Assembly: GCA_964637565.1 (NCBI GenBank)
Contig: CAZWTY010000001.1
Location: 62,001-126,000, forward strand
DNA length: 64,000 nucleotides
Origin: DYJE01 sp964637565
GTDB taxonomy: Bacteria > Desulfobacterota > Desulfobacteria > Desulfobacterales > Desulfolunaceae
Direction of reading: 5' to 3'
The translations under genes were made by a program, and so were the position numbers. Every line of letters begins with the position of its first letter. Positions within the stretch are counted from its first letter, which is position 1. Positions 35,291 to 44,904 of this stretch are shown here, one piece after another. The notes under the pieces were generated by a model, which was not told the DNA's origin, made no database searches, and saw only the letters and a list, made by a program, of their open reading frames with translations.

Positions 35291-36958
35291 ATGAAAAGTC
35301 AGCAAGTGAAAAAAGGAATCGAAAGAGCCCCCCACCGTTCCCTGTTCAAGGCCATGGGCTACACGGACACTGAAATCGAACGGCCTCTGATCGGTGTGGC
35401 CAATGCCGCCAACACCATCATTCCCGGCCATGTCCACCTCAACCGGATCGCCGAGGCCGTCAAGGCCGGCATCTACATGGCAGGCGGAACCCCCATCGAA
35501 TTCGGCGTCATCGGTGTCTGTGACGGCATCGCCATGAACCACACGGGGATGAGCTATTCTTTGGGCAGCCGCGAGCTGATCGCCGACAGCGTGGAAGTGA
35601 TGGCCACGGGCCATGCCCTGGACGCCATGGTCATGATTCCCAACTGCGACAAGATCGTTCCGGGTATGCTCATGGCCGCGGCCAGACTGGACCTGCCCAC
35701 GATTTTCATCAGTGGGGGCCCCATGCTTGCCGGACGTCATCCCTTGGACAACTCGAAAAAGGTGGACCTGATCACCGTATTCGAAAGCGTGGGTGCGGTG
35801 CTTTCCAATAAAATGAGCGAGGCGGAACTCCACTCCATCGAAGATGCGGCCTGCCCCACCTGCGGGTCCTGCTCGGGGATGTTCACGGCCAATTCCATGA
35901 ACTGCCTCACCGAGGCCATCGGCATGGGGCTTCCCGGCAACGGCACCATTCCGGCAGTCATGGCGGCCCGCGAACGCCTGGCCAAGGAAGCGGGCATGAA
36001 GATCATGGAGCTTCTGAAAAACGACATCCGTCCCTCGAAAATCATGACGGAGAAATCGTTCCGGAACGCCCTGGCCGTGGACATGGCCCTGGGCTGCTCC
36101 ACCAACACAGTGCTTCACCTGAAAGCCATCGCCCATGAGGCGGGGGTTTCCATCGATCTCAACCTGATCAACGAGATCAGCAAGATCGTTCCCCACCTCT
36201 GCTCCCTGTCACCGGGCGGCAAGGACCACATCGAGGACCTGAACGCCGCCGGTGGAATCCAGGCCGTGCTCAAAGTCCTGTATGACAAGGGCCTGATCGA
36301 CGGAGACTGCATCACGGTCACCGGGAAAACAGTGCAGGAAAACACGGTGGGACGGACGGTCTTGAACGAAGACGTGATCCGGCCCTTCCATTCGCCGTAT
36401 CACGCGGAAGGCGGCCTGGCCGTCCTTTTCGGCAACCTGGCCCCGGACGGATGCGTGGTCAAGCAGTCAGCCGTCCTTGAAAGCATGCTCCGCCACAAAG
36501 GCCCGGCCCGGGTGTTCAACTCGGAAGAGGAAGCCAGCAAGGTCATCATGGGCGGCGGCATCAAAAAAGGCGACGTGATCGTGATCCGCTACGAGGGCCC
36601 CATGGGAGGCCCGGGCATGCGCGAAATGCTCTCGCCCACCTCGGCCATCGCGGGCATGAAACTGGACGATTCAGTGGCCCTGTTGACCGACGGCCGCTTT
36701 TCTGGAGGAACCAAGGGGGCGTCCATCGGCCACATCTCACCCGAGGCGGCCCACGGCGGACCCATCGCCATTGTCCGCGAGGGAGACATGATCTCCATCG
36801 ACATTCCGGCCAAGACCATCACTCTGGACGTGCCGGACGAGGAGATCAAAAAACGGCTGACCGAATGGACAAAACCGGCTCCGAAAATCACGAAAGGCTA
36901 CATGGCCCGGTATTCGAAACTGGTGTCGTCGGCCAGTGAAGGGGCCATCGTTAAATAG
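35291..36958 (+). CDS. ilvD: Dihydroxy-acid dehydratase
   Basis: Fe-S dehydratase that makes the 2-keto acids of valine and isoleucine. 555 residues, normal length, with the cluster-binding CPTCGSCSGMFTANSMNCL and GCSTNTVLHL motifs and the earlier PNCDKIVPGM. Start at 35291 (MKSQQVKKG) because GGAGA lies about 6 nt upstream, so the ATG at 35279 overlaps the terminator and is rejected. First structural gene after the attenuator. Confidence 0.97.
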   Translation: MKSQQVKKGIERAPHRSLFKAMGYTDTEIERPLIGVANAANTIIPGHVHLNRIAEAVKAGIYMAGGTPIEFGVIGVCDGIAMNHTGMSYSLGSRELIADSVEVMATGHALDAMVMIPNCDKIVPGMLMAAARLDLPTIFISGGPMLAGRHPLDNSKKVDLITVFESVGAVLSNKMSEAELHSIEDAACPTCGSCSGMFTANSMNCLTEAIGMGLPGNGTIPAVMAARERLAKEAGMKIMELLKNDIRPSKIMTEKSFRNALAVDMALGCSTNTVLHLKAIAHEAGVSIDLNLINEISKIVPHLCSLSPGGKDHIEDLNAAGGIQAVLKVLYDKGLIDGDCITVTGKTVQENTVGRTVLNEDVIRPFHSPYHAEGGLAVLFGNLAPDGCVVKQSAVLESMLRHKGPARVFNSEEEASKVIMGGGIKKGDVIVIRYEGPMGGPGMREMLSPTSAIAGMKLDDSVALLTDGRFSGGTKGASIGHISPEAAHGGPIAIVREGDMISIDIPAKTITLDVPDEEIKKRLTEWTKPAPKITKGYMARYSKLVSSASEGAIVK

Positions 36959-37001
36959 ATACTGCGGAATCTTGACATATCAATTTGGAAGGAAAAACAT
37001 C

Positions 37002-38696
37002 ATGAAACTCACAGGCGCACAGATCCTGATGAAAGTTTTCGAGGAAGAAGGGGTTGACACCATATTCGGGTATCCCGGCGGTGCCGTACTCGATATCTAC
37101 GACGCCCTTGACCGCACCGAAATCAAACACGTACTCGTTCGGCACGAGCAGGGCGCCGTTCACGCGGCCGACGGCTACGCCAGGGCCGCCAACAAAACAG
37201 GCGTATGCCTTGTAACCTCCGGCCCCGGAGCCACCAACACGGTAACCGGCATCGCCTCGGCCTACATGGACTCCATTCCCATGGTGATCATCACCGGCCA
37301 GGTGTCCAGTCACCTCATCGGCAACGACGCGTTCCAGGAAGTGGACATCGTGGGTATCACACGACCCTGCACCAAGCACAACTACCTGGTAAAGGACATC
37401 CACAAACTGGCGTCCGTTCTGAGGGAGGCGTTCTACCTGGCCCGAAGCGGACGGCCCGGCCCTGTTCTCGTGGATATTCCCAAGGACGTATCGAACCTGA
37501 CCACCACCTATGAAAAACCGCCGGTGGGAAGTAAAATCGAGATGCGTTCCTATAGGCCCACATACAAGCCGAACATCAAACAGGTTCAGAAAATCGTCAG
37601 TTTGCTGAAAAAGGCGAAAAAGCCCATCATCTTTTCAGGTGGCGGCGCCATCCACTCCGGAGCGGCCGAGGCTCTGACCGAGTTCGCAAAGAAAACACGG
37701 ATCCCGGTGACCTCATCCCTCATGGGCCTTGGCGCCTTTCCGGGAACCGATCCCCTGTGGCTGGGCATGCTGGGCATGCACGGAACTTACAGGGCCAATC
37801 TGGCCGTCAGCACCTGCGACCTGATGATCGCCATCGGCGTAAGGTTTGACGACCGGGTAACGGGAAAGACCGACGTGTTCGCCAAGAACGCCACCATCGT
37901 TCAGATCGACATCGATCCCACATCGATTCACAAGAACATTCCGGTGGCCGTTCCCATCGTGGGTGACTGCCGCATGGCCCTTGAAGAACTGAACAGCCTG
38001 ATCGACAACGAGAACATCGACGAACTGTGCCTGGAAAGGGACGCCTGGCACAACCAGATCGAAGAATGGAAGAAGACCAAACCCCTGGCCTACGATCAGA
38101 AAGAAGCCATCAAGCCCCAGTACGTTATCGAAAAGTTTTTCGAGCTGACCAAGGGCGAGGCCATCGTGACCACGGAAGTAGGCCAGAACCAGATGTGGGC
38201 GGCCCAGTACTACCATTTCAACAAGCCGAACCACTTCATCACCTCGGGCGGCCTCGGCTGCATGGGATTCGGCCTGCCGGCGGCCATCGGAGCCCAGGTG
38301 GCCCAGCCTGACCGGATCGTGGCCGATATCGCCGGTGACGGAAGCATTCAGATGAACATCCAGGAGATGGCCACGGCCGTTCAGTACGGCCTGCCGGTAA
38401 AAATCATCATCCTGAACAACCGGTATCTGGGCATGGTTCGCCAGTGGCAGGAGTTGTTCTACAAAAGAAGGTACGCCTCCACCACCCTGGACCACAACCC
38501 GGATTTCGTGAAGCTGGCCGAAGCTTTCGGCGCTCTGGGTCTCCGGGCCACCCGTCCCGACGAGGTGGAAAAGGTTCTGAAAGAAGGCCTGGCCTCGCCG
38601 AAAACCGTAATCATGGAGTTTATCACCGACCGTGAGGAAAACGTGTATCCCATGGTTCCTGCGGGCAAGGCCATCACGGACATGCTTCTTGTTTAA
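37002..38696 (+). CDS. ilvB: Acetolactate synthase large subunit
   Basis: ThDP- and FAD-dependent enzyme making acetolactate and acetohydroxybutyrate. 564 residues. The catalytic glutamate is in VRHEQGAVHAADGYA, the ThDP motif is GDGSIQMN to ILNN, and the FAD part includes GVRFDDRVTGK. Start at 37002 has GGAAGGA upstream; 43 bp after ilvD. The regulatory subunit ilvN follows. Confidence 0.97.
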   Translation: MKLTGAQILMKVFEEEGVDTIFGYPGGAVLDIYDALDRTEIKHVLVRHEQGAVHAADGYARAANKTGVCLVTSGPGATNTVTGIASAYMDSIPMVIITGQVSSHLIGNDAFQEVDIVGITRPCTKHNYLVKDIHKLASVLREAFYLARSGRPGPVLVDIPKDVSNLTTTYEKPPVGSKIEMRSYRPTYKPNIKQVQKIVSLLKKAKKPIIFSGGGAIHSGAAEALTEFAKKTRIPVTSSLMGLGAFPGTDPLWLGMLGMHGTYRANLAVSTCDLMIAIGVRFDDRVTGKTDVFAKNATIVQIDIDPTSIHKNIPVAVPIVGDCRMALEELNSLIDNENIDELCLERDAWHNQIEEWKKTKPLAYDQKEAIKPQYVIEKFFELTKGEAIVTTEVGQNQMWAAQYYHFNKPNHFITSGGLGCMGFGLPAAIGAQVAQPDRIVADIAGDGSIQMNIQEMATAVQYGLPVKIIILNNRYLGMVRQWQELFYKRRYASTTLDHNPDFVKLAEAFGALGLRATRPDEVEKVLKEGLASPKTVIMEFITDREENVYPMVPAGKAITDMLLV

Positions 38697-38798
38697 CGGC
38701 CATGGGCGGCCCTTTTGACAAGGACGCCCGCAACGCATGATGAAAGGCGAAGGGCTTTGGCCCTCATGCCGCTTTCATATAAAATAAGGAAACGAACG

Positions 38799-39284
38799 AT
38801 GAGCGAAAAAAAACATATCCTGTCCATCCTGGTTGACAACGAGCCGGGCGTTCTTTCCCGGATCGCCGGACTGTTCTCAGGCAGGGGTTACAACATCGAG
38901 AGCCTCAGCGTGGCCCCCACCAACGACCCGGCCGTGTCCCGGGTCACCATGGTGACCGTGGCCGACGCGGACATCATGGAGCAGATCAAGAAGCAGCTTC
39001 ACAAGCTGATCAACGTGATCACGGTTCACGACCTCACCGGGGCCAACTTCATCCAGCGGGAGCTGGCCCTGATCAAGGTGAACGCCAAAAGCGACAACCG
39101 GGAGGAGATTCTCAGGATCGTGAACATTTTCAGGTACAAGATCGTGGACGTGGCCCCGGACAGTTTCATCATCCAGGCCACGGCCAAGGGCGACAAACTC
39201 GATGCCTTTATCAAACTTTTAACCCCCATGGGCATAAAAGAGATTGTCAAAACAGGGAGCATTGCATTATACAGAGGCAACTGA
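38799..39284 (+). CDS. ilvN: Acetolactate synthase small (regulatory) subunit
   Basis: 161 residues: N-terminal ACT domain (ILSILVDNEPGVLSRIAGLF, GRGYNIESLSV) that binds valine for feedback inhibition, and the C-terminal small-subunit domain ending KTGSIALYRG. AAGGA precedes the start. Follows ilvB after 102 bp, and a large-loop hairpin lies after it. Confidence 0.96.
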   Translation: MSEKKHILSILVDNEPGVLSRIAGLFSGRGYNIESLSVAPTNDPAVSRVTMVTVADADIMEQIKKQLHKLINVITVHDLTGANFIQRELALIKVNAKSDNREEILRIVNIFRYKIVDVAPDSFIIQATAKGDKLDAFIKLLTPMGIKEIVKTGSIALYRGN

Positions 39285-39335
39285 TGATTTAACGGTTTTA
39301 TTTAATGATAAATGACAGTAACACCGTTTGATTTG

Positions 39336-39387
39336 AACACTGCCTGTCTTATCTTGTCATATTAAGGATTTCAGGCAGTGTTTTTTT
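39336..39387 (+). terminator. Large-loop hairpin with U-tract between ilvN and cimA
   Basis: AACACTGCCTG pairs with CAGGCAGTGTT across a 25-nt loop, followed by seven T. It ends 12 bp before the cimA start, so it is either a partial terminator of ilvDBN or a second attenuation point for cimA-leuA. Confidence 0.65.
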
Positions 39388-39398
39388 ATGGAGCAGGC

Positions 39399-40991
39399 AT
39401 GACAAGCACCCAGTTGTTCGACACCACATTACGGGACGGAAGCCAGGGAGAAAACATCAATTTCTCCCTGGAGGACAAAATAAAAATCGCCCAGAGACTT
39501 GACGACATCGGCATTCACTACATCGAATGCGGCTGGCCCGGCGCGAGCCCGGCGGCCATGGAGTTTTTTGTAAAAATCCAAAACGTCCCCCTGAAGCAGA
39601 CCCGTGTCACGGCCTTCGGCTCCACCCGGAGACAGGGCATCCGGCCTGAAGAAGACGCCAACCTTCAGGCCCTCATCGAATGCCAGGCTCCGGTAATCAC
39701 CCTTTTCGGAAAGTCCTGGGATCTTCATGTGGTGGAGATCATGGGCAACACGTTAGACGAAAATTTAAACATGATTGAAGACAGTGTGGCCTTCATCAAA
39801 CAAAACGGAAGGGAGATGCTGTACGACGCCGAACATTTTTTCGACGGGTACAAGCACAATCCGGAATACACGGTCAAGACCCTTCTGGCCGCCGCACGAG
39901 GAGGAGCCGACGCCCTGGTGTTTTGTGACACCAACGGCGGCTCACTGCCCCACGAGATCACGGAGATCATCGAAACCGTGATCGCCCGGATGGAAAAAGA
40001 GGGGTTCAAGAACATGCGCTACGGCATCCACGCCCACAACGACAGCAACATGGGGGCGGCCAACGCCATCGCGGCGGTACGGGCCGGTGTGTCCATGGTT
40101 CAGGGCACCATCAACGGTTACGGCGAACGATGCGGCAACACCGACCTCACGTCGGTGATCCCCATCCTCTGCCTCAAGATGAACGACCCGTGCATGAGCG
40201 AGGCCAACCTGAAGAAGCTGAAAAGCCTCAGCCGTTTCGTGAGCGAGACCTCCAACATGGTGCCCCTGGCCTCCCGGCCCTTCGTGGGACGGAGCGCCTT
40301 CGCCCACAAGGCGGGTGTCCATGTCAGCGCCATCAACAAGAACCCTGTGGCCTACGAGCACATGGACCCCACCCTCGTGGGCAACGTGCGCCGCGTCCTG
40401 GTTTCGGACCAGTCGGGCAAGAGCAACATCGAGTACAAGGCCAAGGAACTGGGCATCGATCTTGACGACGAAAATTTCGATACCCGCCGTTTCGTGAGCG
40501 AGGTGAAACTCCTGGAGCAGGACGGCTACCAGTACGAGGTGGCCGACGGGTCCCTCAAGATCCTCATGGACAAGTTCAGGCTGAAGTACAAGCCCAGGTT
40601 CGAGCTGGAAGCGTTCCGGGTCACGGTGGAAAAAGACAAGGAGAGGCCCTGCTCGTCCCACGCCATGGTGAAAATCATGGTGGACGGCCAGCGGGAAATC
40701 ACCGCCGCCGAAGGAGCCGGTCCCGTAAGCGCGCTGGACAACGCCATCCGCAAAGGGCTTCACAATTTCTACGGGCAGATCGAGAACATGCACCTGGTGG
40801 ATTTCAAGGTTCGCGTCATCGACGGAAGCGAGGGCACGGAAGCCAAAGTCCGCGTTCTCATCGAAAGCCGTGACGAGGAAGATTCCTGGACCACCGTGGG
40901 CGTATCCGAAGACATCATCGAGGCGAGCTGGCAGGCCCTGGAAGACAGCTTCCAGTTCAAGCTGGCCAAGTCTCTGGAACATAAAGATTAA
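39399..40991 (+). CDS. cimA: (R)-citramalate synthase
   Basis: Condenses pyruvate with acetyl-CoA, giving a threonine-independent route to 2-ketobutyrate and isoleucine. 530 residues, the length of the TIGR00977-type enzyme. The HMGL-like barrel begins FDTTLRDGSQGENINFS and has IHAHNDSNMGAANAI metal ligands; a C-terminal LeuA-like dimer domain (about 400-530) would allow feedback control. Start at 39399 (MTSTQLFD) has GGAG upstream. leuA follows 15 bp later. Confidence 0.93.
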   Translation: MTSTQLFDTTLRDGSQGENINFSLEDKIKIAQRLDDIGIHYIECGWPGASPAAMEFFVKIQNVPLKQTRVTAFGSTRRQGIRPEEDANLQALIECQAPVITLFGKSWDLHVVEIMGNTLDENLNMIEDSVAFIKQNGREMLYDAEHFFDGYKHNPEYTVKTLLAAARGGADALVFCDTNGGSLPHEITEIIETVIARMEKEGFKNMRYGIHAHNDSNMGAANAIAAVRAGVSMVQGTINGYGERCGNTDLTSVIPILCLKMNDPCMSEANLKKLKSLSRFVSETSNMVPLASRPFVGRSAFAHKAGVHVSAINKNPVAYEHMDPTLVGNVRRVLVSDQSGKSNIEYKAKELGIDLDDENFDTRRFVSEVKLLEQDGYQYEVADGSLKILMDKFRLKYKPRFELEAFRVTVEKDKERPCSSHAMVKIMVDGQREITAAEGAGPVSALDNAIRKGLHNFYGQIENMHLVDFKVRVIDGSEGTEAKVRVLIESRDEEDSWTTVGVSEDIIEASWQALEDSFQFKLAKSLEHKD

Positions 40992-41006
40992 ATGACGGAG
41001 CATTCT

Positions 41007-42545
41007 ATGGAAGACAGAGTCATCATATTCGATACCACCTTGCGGGACGGCGAACAGTCGCCCGGCGCCACCATGAACACGGCGGAAAAACTCCGTATCG
41101 CGTCCAAGCTCGAGGAACTCGGCGTGGACGTCATCGAAGCCGGTTTTCCCGCCGCTTCTCCGGGAGATTTCGACGCGGTGCGGCAGATCGCCCAGCAGAT
41201 CCAGAAATCCACGGTCTGCGGCCTTGCCCGGGCCATTCCCGACGACATCCGCACCTGTGCGGAAGCGGTGAAACCGGCGAAATACCCCCGGATTCACACC
41301 TTTGTGTCCACCTCGGAAATCCATCTGAAATACCAGATGAAGAAAAGCCAGGAGGAAGTCCTTGAAATCGCCCGGCAGGCGGTACGCCTTGCCAAAAGCC
41401 TCTGCGACGACGTGGAGTTCAGTGCCATGGACGCCAGTAGGTCCGACCGGGATTTCCTCTGCCGCGTGTTCGAGGCGGCCATCGAGGAAGGGGCGAGAAC
41501 CCTCAACATCCCCGACACCGTGGGCTACGCGATTCCCGAGGAATTCGCCGCCCTGGTGGACTACGTGATGAAAAACACGAAAAACATCGACCAGGCCATC
41601 GTGAGCGTCCACTGCCACAACGATCTGGGTCTTGCCACGTCCAACACCCTGGCCGCCATCCGGGCCGGAGCCCGTCAGGCCGAAGTGGCCATCAACGGCA
41701 TCGGCGAGCGGGCGGGCAACACCTCCCTCGAGGAAGTGGTGATGAGCCTCAAAACAAGGCAGGATCTTTTCAAGGTGGACACCCGCATCGACACCACGAA
41801 AATCGTGCCGATCAGCCGCCTTGTCACCATGATCACCGGTATCCAGGTCCAGCCCAACAAGGCCATTGTGGGGGCCAACGCCTTTGCCCATGAATCGGGC
41901 ATCCATCAGGACGGCGTGTTGAAGAACCCCATGACCTACGAGATCATCCGTCCCGAGACCATCGGCCTTCACAGCAACAAGCTGGTTCTCGGCAAGCATT
42001 CGGGCAAGCACGCCATCAGGTCCTATCTCGCGGACATGGGCTACCGTCTCACCGACGACGAGCTCCAGAGCGTGTTCGAGAAATTCAAGAACCTGGCGGA
42101 CCGGAAAAAAGACATCGCCGACGAAGACCTCGAAGCCATCGTCAACGAAGGGGTTCTCCGCAGCAGCGCCCTGTTCAAGCTGGATTACCTCCATATTTCA
42201 AGCGGCACCACCGTGGACCCCATCGCCCACGTGAAGCTCTTGATCAACGGACGTTCCGCCGAAGAAAGCTGCCGAGGGAACGGCCCCATCGACGCGGCGT
42301 ACAAGGCCATTGCCAGCCTCACCCGGACCTCGGCCACCCTGATGCGCTTCTCCATCAGCGCCTTGACCGACGGCACCGACGCCCAGGGCGAAGTGACCGT
42401 GCGCCTCAGGGAAGACGGCCTGGTGGCCCTCGGCCGCGGCTCGGACCTCGACATCATCACAGCCAGCGCCAAAGCCTACATCGACGGCTTAAACCGCCTG
42501 GAGCACATGAAAGCCAACCCGGTTCCGGTTCAGGACGGGGTATAG
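41007..42545 (+). CDS. leuA: 2-isopropylmalate synthase
   Basis: First committed step of leucine synthesis. 512 residues with FDTTLRDGEQSPGATM, VHCHNDLGLATSNTL, NGIGERAGN and the C-terminal LeuA regulatory domain (about 385-512). The second Met (41007) is chosen because GGAG lies just upstream inside the longer frame. Last gene of the operon; a strong terminator follows. leuB, leuC and leuD are not in the window. Confidence 0.96.
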   Translation: MEDRVIIFDTTLRDGEQSPGATMNTAEKLRIASKLEELGVDVIEAGFPAASPGDFDAVRQIAQQIQKSTVCGLARAIPDDIRTCAEAVKPAKYPRIHTFVSTSEIHLKYQMKKSQEEVLEIARQAVRLAKSLCDDVEFSAMDASRSDRDFLCRVFEAAIEEGARTLNIPDTVGYAIPEEFAALVDYVMKNTKNIDQAIVSVHCHNDLGLATSNTLAAIRAGARQAEVAINGIGERAGNTSLEEVVMSLKTRQDLFKVDTRIDTTKIVPISRLVTMITGIQVQPNKAIVGANAFAHESGIHQDGVLKNPMTYEIIRPETIGLHSNKLVLGKHSGKHAIRSYLADMGYRLTDDELQSVFEKFKNLADRKKDIADEDLEAIVNEGVLRSSALFKLDYLHISSGTTVDPIAHVKLLINGRSAEESCRGNGPIDAAYKAIASLTRTSATLMRFSISALTDGTDAQGEVTVRLREDGLVALGRGSDLDIITASAKAYIDGLNRLEHMKANPVPVQDGV

Positions 42546-42685
42546 GATGGTTGTAAAAAGCGGATTCTCGTGCCTCCGGCGGCCAGCTTTTGAAAAGCTG
42601 GTCAAACGGGTTGGGGAGGATGCCGAAAGAGAACAGAGATTCTATCCTGCCTGAGGCGCAAACACATTTCTGAAAAAAGTGATTC

Positions 42686-42715
42686 AAAGGGCGGACCGTG
42701 TGTCCGCCCTTTTGT
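42686..42715 (+). terminator. Terminator of the ilv-leu operon
   Basis: 11-bp stem AAAGGGCGGAC with its complement, loop CGTGT, then TTTTGTTTT. It lies 141 bp after leuA. Confidence 0.88.
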
Positions 42716-42768
42716 TTTACATCATCTTAGCACATTGCCAAACATCTCGCCATATTCAATGAAACTAT

Positions 42769-42810
42769 TTTACATTTATTCTTACATTAAATGTAAATTT
42801 TTTACATTTA
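42769..42810 (+). promoter_or_regulatory. TTACATT repeats upstream of the AAA-TOPRIM pair
   Basis: Within the 328-bp gap between leuA and the ATPase, a very AT-rich part holds two direct TTTACATTTA copies (42769-42778, 42801-42810) around a perfect 15-bp palindrome TTACATTAAATGTAA (42782-42796). This is the layout of an operator. No regulator gene is adjacent. Apart from the terminator I see nothing else in this gap. Confidence 0.55.
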
Positions 42811-42873
42811 ACAACCAAAACATGGTATATCACTTCACATACATATGCGAAATGCATTGAGGAGGGATTGAAT

Positions 42874-44016
42874 ATGTTGACCGGATTTTCAGTAAAAAAT
42901 TTCAAATCGTACAAAAATAAAACCGAAATTGATTTGAAATCGACAAGTTATAAAATATTACAAAACCATAATGTTTCAAAAAACGGCATCTTGAAAGGAT
43001 TGATATTTGTCGGACCCAACGCTTCGGGCAAAACCAATGCCGTCATAGCCCTGAGGGTTCTTCTCGAAATGCTTTTCAAGGATGAATTAACCAAATTAAG
43101 CAACTACAACTGCTTTTTCTCACTCGAAACGGATATCGAACTGAGTTACGATTTCATCGTCAACAACCAGACCATTAATTATCTAATAAAATTTGATTTC
43201 CATAAAAAATGGTTATCAGAAAAGCTGACATTGAACGGTGAGATCTTCCTAAACAGAATAGGCAAAAGCGCAGAATCGTGGATTACAGAAAACAAGCGAT
43301 TCGAAGACCTTGACAACGACATCCTTCTGCTGAGGACGATTTATTTCAATACCAAATTCAGGGGAAACGACGCCCTGAAATCCTGGTTTGAATTTCTTTC
43401 CAATTCAGCCTATGTCAATCCATTCAAGCGTCACATTTTCAGTCCGGCAAAAGAAACCATGCTGTTGACAGACTATCTCGATAAAAACAACGTCACTGAA
43501 ATCAATCGTTTTTTATCGGAATACAAATTCAGACAGCAGATAGAATATGATAAAAAATCCGATGGGAACAGAATACGCTTCGAAACAGATGGGGACTCAA
43601 AGTCCATTTTCTTTAAAAGAGACGGTATTGGCGAACCCATACCCTATGAATGGGAATCTCTTGGGAACCAGAATCTGCTCAATGTTCTTCCACCTTTTTT
43701 TCATGTGATTAATCACGGCGGAATGCTCCTCATCGACGAATTCAGCAGCGGTTTTCACAACGAACTGGAAGAACTTCTGGTGAAATTTTTTTTCAGCAAA
43801 TCCGAATCATCCCAGATCATCTTCGTCACCCATTCGACCAACCTGCTTTCAACGTCGATTCTTCGTCCGGACCAGATTTATTCGGTCGATTTCATTGACT
43901 CGGAAGGCAGCGTGATCAAAAGATTCTCCGATGAAAAACCCAGGGAAGCCCAGAATCTTGAAAAAATGTATGTAGCAGGTGTATTCAACGGGTTGCCCAA
44001 CTATGAAAATATTTAA
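42874..44016 (+). CDS. AAA ATPase of an abortive-infection-like pair
   Basis: SMC/ABC-like AAA protein of 380 residues: N-terminal FSVKNFKSYKNKTEIDL strand typical of AAA_15/AAA_21, Walker A GPNASGKTN (about 47-55), Walker B MLLIDEFSSGFH (about 282-293) and switch histidine in VTHSTNLL. Similar proteins act with TOPRIM or nuclease partners in anti-phage systems (RloA, AbiL, PARIS AriA). Start 42874 has GGAGGG 7 nt upstream. The gene is AT-richer than its neighbours, which suggests transfer. It overlaps the partner gene by 14 bp. Defence role is inference. Confidence 0.8.
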   Translation: MLTGFSVKNFKSYKNKTEIDLKSTSYKILQNHNVSKNGILKGLIFVGPNASGKTNAVIALRVLLEMLFKDELTKLSNYNCFFSLETDIELSYDFIVNNQTINYLIKFDFHKKWLSEKLTLNGEIFLNRIGKSAESWITENKRFEDLDNDILLLRTIYFNTKFRGNDALKSWFEFLSNSAYVNPFKRHIFSPAKETMLLTDYLDKNNVTEINRFLSEYKFRQQIEYDKKSDGNRIRFETDGDSKSIFFKRDGIGEPIPYEWESLGNQNLLNVLPPFFHVINHGGMLLIDEFSSGFHNELEELLVKFFFSKSESSQIIFVTHSTNLLSTSILRPDQIYSVDFIDSEGSVIKRFSDEKPREAQNLEKMYVAGVFNGLPNYENI

Positions 44017-44767
44017 CATCAATCCGAACAGGAACATCGGACGTGTTCTATTTATTGTGGAAGGACTCCGGACAGAATTTTTCATTTTGACAAAAATATT
44101 CACAAAGCTGTTTGACTACACCTGTGAAAAGCTCGACCGGGAAAACCGGTATTGGAAATACGCCAGCAAGACCAATCCAAATTCCTCGGTTTTTGTGATC
44201 AATCCTGAAGAATCAAACCTTTCTCATATTGATTCTTCGAATCAATACTTGGACACCCTTTTTGCGACTCTTATTGAGAAGTATGGTTTCCCGGTGGATA
44301 AAGCCGCCATCTTTTATATTTTTGACAGAGATCCCAATTCCACGAAACATTCCATAGTACTGGAATTACTGAACAAATTACAGAACTCAAGGGATAACGA
44401 AATGGAAAGACAAGGTTTACTGCTCTTAAGCTACCCATCCTTAGAAAGCTATACCCTCTCGAATTTCATTCCCGATTCATGCCAATATCAATTCAAACTT
44501 GGAAGTGATTTAAAAAAATATCTGGATCAGGAAAAAATATACCAGAACAAAATCAACCAAGGTTCCATCATTAAAGCCACCCATGAAATGTTCAACTATT
44601 TTGACAAAGAATCCATTACATTTGAAAGCCTCGATAATTTTGGAGAAACAAACCTTCAGATTTTCAACGTTCAGGAGGATTTCTATCAGAAAAAAAAGGC
44701 GTACCGTTTGTTGAGTCTGTTATCCGTGGCCTTTCTTGATTTGGGACTGATCGAAATCATCGACTAA
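44003..44767 (+). CDS. TOPRIM-like partner (RloB/AbiL-like)
   Basis: 254 residues. The N-terminal strand VLFIVEGLRTEFF carries the TOPRIM glutamate (E20); FYIFDRDPN supplies the DxD pair (D108, D110); SYPSLESY (E148) resembles the conserved later motif of RloB-type proteins. These are the metal-binding residues expected of a TOPRIM nuclease. I cannot assign it to one named family with certainty. It overlaps the ATPase gene by 14 bp and is AT-rich, so the two form one unit. Confidence 0.7.
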   Translation: MKIFNINPNRNIGRVLFIVEGLRTEFFILTKIFTKLFDYTCEKLDRENRYWKYASKTNPNSSVFVINPEESNLSHIDSSNQYLDTLFATLIEKYGFPVDKAAIFYIFDRDPNSTKHSIVLELLNKLQNSRDNEMERQGLLLLSYPSLESYTLSNFIPDSCQYQFKLGSDLKKYLDQEKIYQNKINQGSIIKATHEMFNYFDKESITFESLDNFGETNLQIFNVQEDFYQKKKAYRLLSLLSVAFLDLGLIEIID

Positions 44768-44771
44768 AATC

Positions 44772-44793
44772 ATCCGGAATAATATTTCCGGAT
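44772..44793. repeat. Palindrome after the TOPRIM gene
   Basis: ATCCGGAA, six bases, TTCCGGAT: perfect 8-bp arms 5 bp after the stop codon. It lacks a T-run, so it is not a terminator alone; it may protect the 3' end. Confidence 0.6.
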
Positions 44794-44842
44794 AATGGAA
44801 ACCATCATTGATAGTGCTGAAATGCGCGCCTACCGAAAATAA

Positions 44843-44874
44843 AAAAAGGCAGCCGGACTTCCGGCTGCCTTTTT
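44843..44874. terminator. Bidirectional terminator
   Basis: 14-bp arms AAAAAGGCAGCCGG and CCGGCTGCCTTTTT around ACTT, with A-runs on the left and T-runs on the right. It lies between two convergent genes and can serve both. Confidence 0.92.
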
Positions 44875-44904
44875 GCTCTTGGATTCTCGGCTTAAAGCGG
44901 CAGG

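Noticed and set aside
39942..42194. 750-codon minus-strand open frame
   Set aside because: Antisense to cimA and leuA, which are clearly real; caused by high GC at third positions.
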